Shown here: piece after piece, positions 16,153 through 23,782 of the stretch
How positions within the stretch are numbered: the first letter of the stretch is position 1
Layout: every line of letters starts with the position of its first letter
From: an uncultured Prevotella sp.
GTDB lineage: Bacteria > Bacteroidota > Bacteroidia > Bacteroidales > Bacteroidaceae
Reading direction: 5' to 3'
Length of the DNA stretch: 41,763 nucleotides
NCBI GenBank assembly: GCA_937916405.1
Contig: CALFUF010000036.1
Coordinates: forward strand, 1-41,763
Position numbers and translations under genes: made by a program
The notes under the pieces: model-generated
Database searches by the model: none
Seen by the model: only the letters and a program-made list of their open reading frames with translations
What the model was told of the DNA's origin: nothing

Positions 16153-19100
16153 ATGAAATACTTATGTCATCAACTATTTCTGGTAGCCTGTCTCCTCTAT
16201 GGGATGGGGTGCCATGCTGACACTGGTCATCTCTATACGCCCGACAGGTTGTCGAGTGGGTTGATCACCTGTATCTGTCAGGACCATTATGGGTATATAT
16301 GGATAGGTACGGAGTTCGGACTGAATAAGTTTGACGGCTATCGCTATACGACATACCATCATAACAAGCAGGACTCTACCTCGATATCAGACAATGAGAT
16401 AGCCTCCTTGTTTGTGGACAAGAGCGGTAACCTGTGGGTGGGAGGCTCAAAGGGTCTCGCACGGTATGACTACGAGCACGACTGTTTCAAGCGATACAAA
16501 TTCCCAGACAACCGCACACCGCGTGTCAGTTCCCTGATAGAGACGGCAACAGGTGGGCTGTTGATAGGAACGGCAGGCTATGGACTCTTCTCCCTGAAGA
16601 AGGGGAGCGACGATATTCATTATGAGGAACTGTTCTGCCAGCGGCATATCGACGACTTCTGCAGCCGTATTCATATCGACCGTAACGGAAATCTCTGGCG
16701 TAGCAGTCATATCCCCACCATCACCCGTTATATGGTGAGGGGTCATAAGACGGCGGCATTGCGTGACTACCAGTCGGAATGCGGACAGCCCATGAGCTAT
16801 ATCGAGTACTCCAAGGACGAGATGCTGATTATCTGTATGTATGGCATCATGAGCTATAACTATCAGACGGAGGAGTTGCAGCGTGCCGATGTCGACCTTT
16901 CTCTGCTGGACCCTAATGTCAGTATCGAGGAGGCGAATATGGACAGTGAGGGGAATATCTATATCGCAACGGCGGGATGTGGTGTGCTGCTGCTGCCAAA
17001 AGGTGGGCGGAGCCTGCAGCGCATAGAGTATGCGAATGCCAGTATCGACCTGTCGTCTGCGAATATCGTGGATGTCATGGAAGACAAGAACCGGAACTTA
17101 TGGGTGGCTTGTTATAACAAGGGACTGATCCTCATCTCCAAGCAGAAGGCTTCCTTCAACTCATGGAGCTTCTCCAACCAGCATTATATCACAGGCGGTA
17201 ATGTGGCGTCTATCGTGCCCGGGGAGAATGGCGACATCTGGTGTACGTTGCAGAATAATGGTATTTACCGTTTCGACCAGACAGGACATATCCTGGCACA
17301 TCCCGCATCACCAGGAGGTACTCGTGTGATGTATCGTGATAAGCAGGGGCAGTACTGGCTGACGACAGAGAACACGCTCTACAGATTCAATCCCTCGACA
17401 GGGAGAATCATCATGGAGAAGTCGTTCGACGGACGTGGACTGAACTGTATGGTGGATGACGGACAAGGACGGCTCTATATCTGTGTCTTTGGTATGGGAC
17501 TATGTATCTACGACACCAATACCCATGAGTCACAGATGGTCAGTATGCAGCAGACAAACCGTAGCGGGGGCTATCTCTGTAATGACTGGATCAAAGCGAT
17601 GACCTTTGACTCACGGGGCATGCTGTGGATAGCGACCACCAACGGTACGTCGATGATGAACCCTAACGGACAGATATTCAACAGTCGTGGGTGGAACGCC
17701 ATACTGGAATACCTGCAGTGCTATGCTATTTGTGAGACGAAGGATGGGGATATGCTGATTGGTACCGAAGCGGGTCTGTACCGTTACAGCTGGAAGTCGA
17801 ACAAGGTGAAAGAGGACGCTAACGCCCATATCCTGAGAGACAAGATGATTTGCTCGATGGTCAGGGACAACCAGGGGGATATATGGATCTCCACCACCAA
17901 CGGCATCTGGCAATATACAGACAAGCGGAAGCAGCTGATCGGTCATATCGGAGGTAATGGACTGATGTCGAAAGAGTATATCACGGGGGCTGCCCTCCAT
18001 TCTTATGACGACCAGATATTCTTTGGAACGGCAGACGGTATCACCACCTTCCACCCTCAAGACATCAATAACCAGACGGCTCACTTGGGAAAGGTGTACC
18101 TGACCCGCTTCTTCAGCAATGGGCGCACCTTGAATCCTCTGGAGGACTATTTCCAGTTGGAGTATGCTGATAACACCTTTACGCTGGAGTTCTCCTTACT
18201 CGACTATCAGAATACGGACAATATCGTATTCCAGTATCGGGTCAACGGCAGTAAGACATGGATGCAGACCAATGAGGGCGCCAACCAGATCACCTTCACG
18301 CAACTGCCGCCGGGACAGTATTTCGTGGAGGTCAGGGCAACGAGTAACGGTATCGTCAGCGAGGATGTACGATTGCTGCATATCATCGTGCTGCAACCCT
18401 GGTATAAGTCGTGGTGGGCATACCTGATCTACCTCAGTATCATCGCAGGCTTCCTGGGGTTGATCATCTTCAATGTGGAGCGTCAGCGCCGTCGTGACCT
18501 GGAGGAGACGAAGATGCGCTTCCTGATCAATGCGACACATGATATCCGCTCTCCGCTGACCCTGATCATGGGACCGCTGGAGAAGTTGAAGAAGCGTTTG
18601 GACGACCCGGTAAACCAAACAGACCTGAATACGATTGACAAGAATGCCCAGCGGCTCATGTTGCTGGTCAACCAGATACTGGACGAAAGGAAGATCGACA
18701 AGAACCAGATGAAGCTGTCGTGTGTGAAGACCGACCTGAACGAGTTTATCCGTGGCATCTATAAGATTTACGAGTATAACGCACAACAGCGGAATATCTC
18801 CTATAACTATGAGTATCCCTCGGAACCTGTGGTGGCATGGATAGACCGCATCCAGTTTGACAAGGTCATCTCCAACCTCCTGTCGAATGCGTTTAAGTAT
18901 ACCTATGACCATGGTGAGATATCCATCCGGTTGAGTACCGCTCCCGACAAGGAGCATGCCATCATTGAGGTGATAGACAATGGCATGGGTTTCGAGGATA
19001 ATAACACTGAGCGTTTCTTCGAGCGTTTCTATCAAGGCAGGAAATCCACCGACCTGCATATCGACGGTACGGGAATAGGTCTGAACCTCTGTCGTGCGCT

Positions 19101-20076
19101 GACAAAGATGCATGGTGGTAAGATCAGTGCCGCCAACCGTACTGACGGGAGCAGCGGTGCCATCCTGACTGTCGAGCTGCCCTTGGGAAATAAGCATCTC
19201 AAGCCGGAGGAGATAGTGGAGAATCCTCAGTCGATGAGACTGAACGGACAGAAATTGCCAAAGTTTCAGGCTTCTAAGAATCTCAAGATCCTGGTAGTCG
19301 ACGACGATGCGAATATAGGAGCGTATATCAAACATGAGCTGGGGGAGTGGTACCGTTTTGAGTATGCCGCCAATGGTAAGGAAGCGTTGAAGATGATACT
19401 CTCCAATAAATTCGACTTGGTGATTACGGATGTGATGATGCCGGAGATGGATGGTATCTCCTTGCTCAGAAGTATCAAGTCTAATACCAACGTCAGTGAT
19501 ATCCCTGTCATCTTGCTGACTTCGAAGTCGGAGGTGTCTTTCCGACTGGAGGGACTGAAAAAGGGTGCTGACGCTTTCCTCGCCAAACCGTTCTCTATGG
19601 AGGAACTGCATATCCTGATTGACAACCTGGTGGATAATGTACGTCGTGTGAAAGGGAAATATGAGGTGCAGCAGATCAAGAAGGAGAATATGGACGAGGT
19701 GGAGATGAAGGGGAATGACGACATCTTCCTTGAGAGGGTGATACAACAGATTAACGAGAATATCTCTAATCCTAAGTTCACCATCGAAGACTTGGCACAG
19801 CGGGTGGGTGTCAGCAGAACGCATCTGCACCGCCAGATGAAACGACTGGCTGGCATCAACTGCAGTGAGTTCATTAAGAATATCCGTCTTGAGCAGGCGG
19901 CACGTCTTATCAAGGAGAATAAGGTGAATGTCGCCCAGGTTGCCTTTGCCGTAGGGTTCAACAACCAGACGCATTTCTCGACGCAGTTCAAGAAGTATTT
20001 CGGTATGGCACCTAAAGAGTATGTGAAAATGTATGCGGGAAGCAACGCGAAGAATGAGACAAACAAATCAGAGTAA
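16153..20076 (+). CDS. Hybrid two-component system regulator (HTCS)
   Basis: 1307 aa. Signal peptide; periplasmic sensor of Reg_prop beta-propeller repeats (e.g. DHYGYIWIGTEFGLNKFDG, DKSGNLWVGGSKGLARYD) to about 670; Y_Y_Y domain to about 750; transmembrane segment about 753-775 (WAYLIYLSIIAGFLGLIIF); HisKA with H-box NATHDIRSPLTLI (about 792); HATPase_c with NLLSNAFKYT, DNGMGF and GTGIGLNLCRAL; receiver from about 1043 with VVDDD and phospho-acceptor Asp in VITDVMMPEMDG (about 1093); C-terminal AraC-type HTH from about 1215. Such proteins bind an oligosaccharide in the periplasm and activate polysaccharide-utilisation genes. Placement between GH3 and GH67 and near xus genes makes it the likely xylan sensor, comparable with XynR of P. 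bryantii. Confidence 0.95.
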   Translation: MKYLCHQLFLVACLLYGMGCHADTGHLYTPDRLSSGLITCICQDHYGYIWIGTEFGLNKFDGYRYTTYHHNKQDSTSISDNEIASLFVDKSGNLWVGGSKGLARYDYEHDCFKRYKFPDNRTPRVSSLIETATGGLLIGTAGYGLFSLKKGSDDIHYEELFCQRHIDDFCSRIHIDRNGNLWRSSHIPTITRYMVRGHKTAALRDYQSECGQPMSYIEYSKDEMLIICMYGIMSYNYQTEELQRADVDLSLLDPNVSIEEANMDSEGNIYIATAGCGVLLLPKGGRSLQRIEYANASIDLSSANIVDVMEDKNRNLWVACYNKGLILISKQKASFNSWSFSNQHYITGGNVASIVPGENGDIWCTLQNNGIYRFDQTGHILAHPASPGGTRVMYRDKQGQYWLTTENTLYRFNPSTGRIIMEKSFDGRGLNCMVDDGQGRLYICVFGMGLCIYDTNTHESQMVSMQQTNRSGGYLCNDWIKAMTFDSRGMLWIATTNGTSMMNPNGQIFNSRGWNAILEYLQCYAICETKDGDMLIGTEAGLYRYSWKSNKVKEDANAHILRDKMICSMVRDNQGDIWISTTNGIWQYTDKRKQLIGHIGGNGLMSKEYITGAALHSYDDQIFFGTADGITTFHPQDINNQTAHLGKVYLTRFFSNGRTLNPLEDYFQLEYADNTFTLEFSLLDYQNTDNIVFQYRVNGSKTWMQTNEGANQITFTQLPPGQYFVEVRATSNGIVSEDVRLLHIIVLQPWYKSWWAYLIYLSIIAGFLGLIIFNVERQRRRDLEETKMRFLINATHDIRSPLTLIMGPLEKLKKRLDDPVNQTDLNTIDKNAQRLMLLVNQILDERKIDKNQMKLSCVKTDLNEFIRGIYKIYEYNAQQRNISYNYEYPSEPVVAWIDRIQFDKVISNLLSNAFKYTYDHGEISIRLSTAPDKEHAIIEVIDNGMGFEDNNTERFFERFYQGRKSTDLHIDGTGIGLNLCRALTKMHGGKISAANRTDGSSGAILTVELPLGNKHLKPEEIVENPQSMRLNGQKLPKFQASKNLKILVVDDDANIGAYIKHELGEWYRFEYAANGKEALKMILSNKFDLVITDVMMPEMDGISLLRSIKSNTNVSDIPVILLTSKSEVSFRLEGLKKGADAFLAKPFSMEELHILIDNLVDNVRRVKGKYEVQQIKKENMDEVEMKGNDDIFLERVIQQINENISNPKFTIEDLAQRVGVSRTHLHRQMKRLAGINCSEFIKNIRLEQAARLIKENKVNVAQVAFAVGFNNQTHFSTQFKKYFGMAPKEYVKMYAGSNAKNETNKSE

Positions 20077-20080
20077 CGAT

Positions 20081-21985
20081 ATGAGAAAACTATTATTGAC
20101 CATTTTAACCATTGTCAGTGTGACGTGGGCTCAGGCTGAAGACGGACACCGCCTGTGGCTGAGGTATGAGAATTCTAACACTGCACAGGTGGAGAGTCCT
20201 GCGGGATCACCTACCATCACCATTGCCAAAGAGGAGTTGCAGAAGTATTATCAGGGCTCGCATGTCATGTTGCGTCTCGACCCGTCAATGCCCGACAATG
20301 AGGGCTTTGTCATCAGTGGCAATGACGATCAGCTGACCATTACCGCACATCGTGATATCGGACTGCTCTACGGTGCCTATGAGGTGCTGCGGTTGCAGGC
20401 TACGGACATGCCCATCAAAGACGAGCAGCAGGAGCCTAAGTTCAAGCTGCGCCTGCTCAACCACTGGGACAACCTCGACGGAACAGTTGAGCGTGGCTAT
20501 GCGGGAGAGAGTATCTTCGAGTGGTTTAAACTGAATGAGCAACTCATCCGTGAGTATGCCCGTGCCAATGCGTCCATCGGCATCAACGGCTCGGTACTCA
20601 ATAATGTCAATGCTTCTCCGAAGATGCTGACAAAACCGTATCTGAAGGAGGTGAAGAAGATTGCTGATATCCTACGTCCCTATGGTATACGGGTCTTCCT
20701 CTCTATCAATTTCGCCACGCCGATGGCTCTCGGACAGACGGTGACGGCTGACCCCAAGGATGCGAGTGTCCGTAAGTGGTGGAGGAGCAAGGCGAGGGAG
20801 ATCTATAATTTGATTCCTGACTTTGGGGGTTTCCTCGTGAAAGCGAATAGTGAGGGACAACCGGGTCCCGGTGACTATCATCGTACGCATGCTGATGGTG
20901 CCAATATGCTGGCGGAGGCTTTGGAGGAAGCCGCCCCTAAACAGGGGAGGAAAGAGGGGGCTGGCATCGTCATGTGGCGTTGCTTCGTCTATGGTGCCAA
21001 CCATAAAGGGGAGGACCGTGTGAAACAAGCCGTCTCTGAGTTCCAGCCGCTGGATGGTAAGTTCCATAAGAATGTCATCCTGCAGACAAAGAACGGTCCG
21101 CTCGACTTCCAACCTCGTGAGCCGTATAGTCCTGTCTTCGACCAAGTTAGCAAGACTCCTAATATGGTGGAGTTACAGATCACTCAGGAGTATCTGGGAC
21201 AGTCGCTCCATCTGGTTTACCTCGCTCCCATGTGGAAGGAGTTCTTCCAGTTTGTGGAACCCGACTGGCTGGCTGGTATCGCTGGCGTGGCGAATATCGG
21301 AAAGGACACCAACTGGTGCGGACATCATTTCTCACAGGCTAACTGGTATGCCTTTGGACGTCTTGCGTGGAACCCCACCCTGTCGTCTGACCAGATTGCC
21401 CGTGAGTGGTTGGAGCAGACTTTCTCCATAGACGAGAATTTCGTGTTCCTCATGTCTACCGTCATGGAGGAGAGTCGGGAGACTTGTGTAAACTATATGA
21501 TGCCACTCGGCTTGCACCATATCTTTAAGTTCGACCACCACTATGGTCCGGAGCCTGACGGTCTCAAACCGGATTATCCCATGGAGTGGTGTCCTGTCTA
21601 CTACCACAAGGCTGACAAGAACGGGGTGGGCTTCGACCGCTCCTCTACGGGAACGAATGCCGTGAGCCAGTATCGGGAGCCATACGCCTCTATATATAAT
21701 AAGGTGGAGACGTGTCCTGAGAACCTGCTGCTCTGGTTCCACCATGTCCCTTGGGACTATAAGATGAAAGACGGGTCCACCCTCTGGGAGTCGTTGCAGT
21801 ATCACTACAACCAAGGTGTCATCATGACGGAGACGTACCAGAACCTGTGGCATAACAAGATGCGGGCGTATGTCGACGAACAGCGTTGGCGTGAGGTCGA
21901 CGAGCGGTTGAAGATACAGGTGGAGAACGCCAAGGAGTGGCGCGATGTCTGCCTCAACTATTTCGGACAGTTCGCCAAGAAATAA
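20081..21985 (+). CDS. aguA: GH67 alpha-glucuronidase
   Basis: 634 aa from ATG at 20081, where a signal peptide begins (MRKLLLTILTIVSVTWAQA). A start at 20033 would overlap the regulator and hide the signal. Removes 4-O-methyl-glucuronic acid from the non-reducing end of xylo-oligosaccharides. The N-terminal alpha/beta domain (to about 130) is followed by a (beta/alpha)8 barrel with the likely catalytic acid Glu258 in ANSEGQPGPGDY and the pair Asp342 (GPLDFQPREP) and Glu370 (ITQEYLGQ). The 28-residue spacing of the last two is that of the Cellvibrio enzyme. WCPVYYHKAD and GFDRSS.GTNAVSQY are also family hallmarks. Five bp after the regulator; last gene of the GH3 operon. Confidence 0.95.
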   Translation: MRKLLLTILTIVSVTWAQAEDGHRLWLRYENSNTAQVESPAGSPTITIAKEELQKYYQGSHVMLRLDPSMPDNEGFVISGNDDQLTITAHRDIGLLYGAYEVLRLQATDMPIKDEQQEPKFKLRLLNHWDNLDGTVERGYAGESIFEWFKLNEQLIREYARANASIGINGSVLNNVNASPKMLTKPYLKEVKKIADILRPYGIRVFLSINFATPMALGQTVTADPKDASVRKWWRSKAREIYNLIPDFGGFLVKANSEGQPGPGDYHRTHADGANMLAEALEEAAPKQGRKEGAGIVMWRCFVYGANHKGEDRVKQAVSEFQPLDGKFHKNVILQTKNGPLDFQPREPYSPVFDQVSKTPNMVELQITQEYLGQSLHLVYLAPMWKEFFQFVEPDWLAGIAGVANIGKDTNWCGHHFSQANWYAFGRLAWNPTLSSDQIAREWLEQTFSIDENFVFLMSTVMEESRETCVNYMMPLGLHHIFKFDHHYGPEPDGLKPDYPMEWCPVYYHKADKNGVGFDRSSTGTNAVSQYREPYASIYNKVETCPENLLLWFHHVPWDYKMKDGSTLWESLQYHYNQGVIMTETYQNLWHNKMRAYVDEQRWREVDERLKIQVENAKEWRDVCLNYFGQFAKK

Positions 21986-22031
21986 CAACAAGACATTGCG
22001 TTGCTTTTCTGGTATCTCCTCTAAGTCCCAA
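21986..22031. other. Region after GH67, weak hairpin
   Basis: A weak hairpin (AACAAG...TTGCTTTT) just after the GH67 stop could end the operon, but it is not convincing. The repeat-rich zone that follows contains no gene up to pfkA (22658). Confidence 0.3.
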
Positions 22032-22139
22032 TAAACCTATAGGTTTACATCGCTTTCCATAGGACTTTGCCTCGTTTCCGATAAAGGTTATACCCCCTAA
22101 AGGATATGACTTTTACCCCCTAAACCATTATCGGAGACG
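22032..22139. repeat. Palindromic segment, locus B
   Basis: Holds a perfect 16-bp palindrome TAAACCTATAGGTTTA (22032-22047). A 12-bp inverted pair, CGTTTCCGATAA (22073-22084) and TTATCGGAGACG (22128-22139, one G-U position), encloses two near-copies of TACCCCCTAAA. No coding potential. Confidence 0.65.
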
Positions 22140-22205
22140 ACGTAAAACCCTATCTTTTCCAATTAAGGGGTGCCAGACTACCGCATACGACCTCCTTTAG
22201 TGTGT

Positions 22206-22402
22206 CTTACACTTACACTTACAGTTAGAGTTTGCGATAAGGAGAAAACCAAATTACGTATAAATTATGTATAAACATATACTATATATATAATATATAT
22301 ATTATATATATAGTATGATATAAGACCCCGTTTTTCAAAGAGAATAACACAAAATTGTAACTGTAAGTGTAAGTGTAAGGGGTTTAAAAATTACGTGTCG
22401 GG
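22206..22402. repeat. Inverted micro-repeat element with AT palindrome and tail, locus B
   Basis: Left arm 22206-22227 (three CTTACA hexamers plus GTTA) and right arm 22358-22379 are an exact 22-bp inverted repeat. Nearly at the centre lies a 38-bp perfect AT palindrome (22279-22316). The right arm runs directly into the tail GGGGTTTAAAAATTACGTGT (22379-22398), shared with locus C. Confidence 0.85.
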
Positions 22403-22444
22403 AAATGGTGGTATCCCAAAAGCCTCACTTTCCTGTCCAAACAT

Positions 22445-22475
22445 TTTGTCTTTTTAAAGAAATGTTGTACCTTTG
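22445..22475 (+). promoter_or_regulatory. Promoter of candidate small RNA
   Basis: TTTG at 22445-22448, 19-nt spacer, TACCTTTG at 22468-22475. No protein-coding frame with family support follows before the convergent pfkA end, so a non-coding transcript is expected. Confidence 0.65.
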
Positions 22476-22479
22476 TGGT

Positions 22480-22655
22480 GGATCACAGAGAGTCCTAGTT
22501 TTTCAAACAGTATTTAGATCAAACTGGGGAGATCGTGATATACCCAGCTCATATTGGTGCCTGCGAAAAGGTCAAAACCAGTGCCCTCGATTCAGGGTAC
22601 TGGTTTTGAATATTCACCGTATCTTGAGTGCTGACGATGTCAACGGGATTCTTTT
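22480..22655 (+). ncRNA. Candidate small RNA (~175 nt) convergent to pfkA
   Basis: The predicted transcript has ends that pair: AGAGAGTCC (22487-22495) with GGATTCTTTT (22646-22655), with two G-U pairs, the latter giving a U-rich end. Inside are a CTGGG/CCCAG hairpin (about 22524-22551) and a strong hairpin CAAAACCAGTGCCCT with AGGGTACTGGTTTTG (about 22583-22618). The second hairpin may also act as terminator for pfkA on the other strand. Paired ends and length are compatible with a 6S-like or other regulatory RNA, but I cannot assign a family. Confidence 0.5.
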
Positions 22656-22658
22656 ATT

Positions 22659-23636
22659 TTATATACTCAGTTCGTCAAGAACCCTGATCAGACGTTTGTC
22701 GAAACGCTTGTCGGTGCGGATGCACTCAGAGAAAGGAACATAGACGATCTCGTTCATGCGGTAGCCGATCATCACGTTACGCTGTCCTTGTATGATAGCC
22801 TCGATAGCTCCCACACCCATACTGCTGGCAAGGATACGGTCACGTGCCGAAGGACTACCACCACGCTGCAGGTGTCCTAAGATGGAGACGCGTACGTCGA
22901 ACTCAGGGAACTCCTTCTTCACACGGTCGGCATAGTAGAGGGCACCACATTTGGGACTCTCTGATACGATGACGATACATGACTTCTTAGACTTACGGAT
23001 ACCACGACCCATGAAGGCTGCCAACTGGTCGACATCCGTTACCTCCTCTGGTACGATAGCGGCTTCTGCACCACAGGCGATGGCACAGTTCTGAGCCAGG
23101 AAACCAGCATCACGACCCATCACCTCGACGAAGAAGATACGCTCGTGTGAGTTGGCGGTGTCACGGATACGGTCTACGCAGTCCATGATAGTGTTCATCG
23201 TCGTGTCATAACCAATGGTGGCATCCGTGCCGTAGAGGTCGTTATCGATGGTACCAGGCAGTCCGATGACAGGGAAGTCAAACTCCACACCAAAGTTCCA
23301 GGCACCCGTCAGCGAGCCATTACCACCAATCACCACCAGTGCGTCAATACCTTGCTGCTGGCAAGTCTCATACGCTTTCTCTCTACCCTCGGTAGTCATG
23401 AACTCCTTTGAGCGGGCAGTCTTCAGAATGGTACCACCCTTGGTGATGATACCACTGACATTCTCTGTCGTGAAATCCTTGACTTCACCCTTGATGAGTC
23501 CATCAAAGCCCCTGTAGATACCTTTGATGTTAAACTGGTTATAGATACCTGCGCGTGTCACGGCGCGAATAGCTGCGTTCATGCCGGGAGCATCACCACC
23601 CGACGTGAGAATACCGATAGTCTTAATCTTGCCCAT
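22659..23636 (-). CDS. pfkA: 6-phosphofructokinase
   Basis: 325 aa from ATG at 23636 (MGKIKTIGILTSGGDAPGMN). Phosphorylates fructose 6-phosphate in glycolysis. Seen: the nucleotide loop TSGGDAPGMN, catalytic base Asp131 in PGTIDND, VEVMGRDAGFLA, and the substrate signature VSILGHLQRGGSPSARDRIL (PROSITE-like phosphofructokinase pattern). The usual ATP-type GGDGS is GGNGS here (Asn106), so the phosphoryl donor is not certain from sequence; PPi enzymes carry GGDDS, which is also absent. A longer in-frame start at 23696 would add 20 residues overlapping the promoter and is rejected. Single gene, divergent from the GH35 gene. Confidence 0.93.
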   Translation of the reverse strand: MGKIKTIGILTSGGDAPGMNAAIRAVTRAGIYNQFNIKGIYRGFDGLIKGEVKDFTTENVSGIITKGGTILKTARSKEFMTTEGREKAYETCQQQGIDALVVIGGNGSLTGAWNFGVEFDFPVIGLPGTIDNDLYGTDATIGYDTTMNTIMDCVDRIRDTANSHERIFFVEVMGRDAGFLAQNCAIACGAEAAIVPEEVTDVDQLAAFMGRGIRKSKKSCIVIVSESPKCGALYYADRVKKEFPEFDVRVSILGHLQRGGSPSARDRILASSMGVGAIEAIIQGQRNVMIGYRMNEIVYVPFSECIRTDKRFDKRLIRVLDELSI

Positions 23637-23664
23637 AGTTTTATATCTTTTAAAAGGTTTTGTT

Positions 23665-23697
23665 GCAAAATTACACAGAATAAAGCAAACGACCAAA
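23665..23697 (-). promoter_or_regulatory. pfkA promoter
   Basis: On the minus strand, TTTG (23694-23697), 20-nt spacer, TAATTTTG with following C (23665-23673). The start codon is at 23636. Confidence 0.75.
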
Positions 23698-23727
23698 TAA
23701 TTCGATAGAGTTTTTGTCTGACAATTA

Positions 23728-23760
23728 TTTGGGAGTTCAGTAAAAATATCTTATTTTTGC
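23728..23760 (+). promoter_or_regulatory. GH35 gene promoter
   Basis: TTTG at 23728-23731, 20-nt spacer, TATTTTTG at 23752-23759, 24 bp before the GH35 ATG at 23783. It lacks the 38-bp susC box. Confidence 0.75.
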
Positions 23761-23782
23761 AGGAGCATAAAACTAGAACTTT

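Noticed and set aside
18196..19974. 592-codon antisense frame in the regulator gene
   Set aside because: The sense strand encodes coherent kinase, receiver and HTH domains; long antisense frames are expected in this GC-biased reading frame.
22405..22743. 112-codon frame over the candidate small RNA
   Set aside because: It extends into pfkA antisense and has no domain; the promoter and fold fit a non-coding RNA better.
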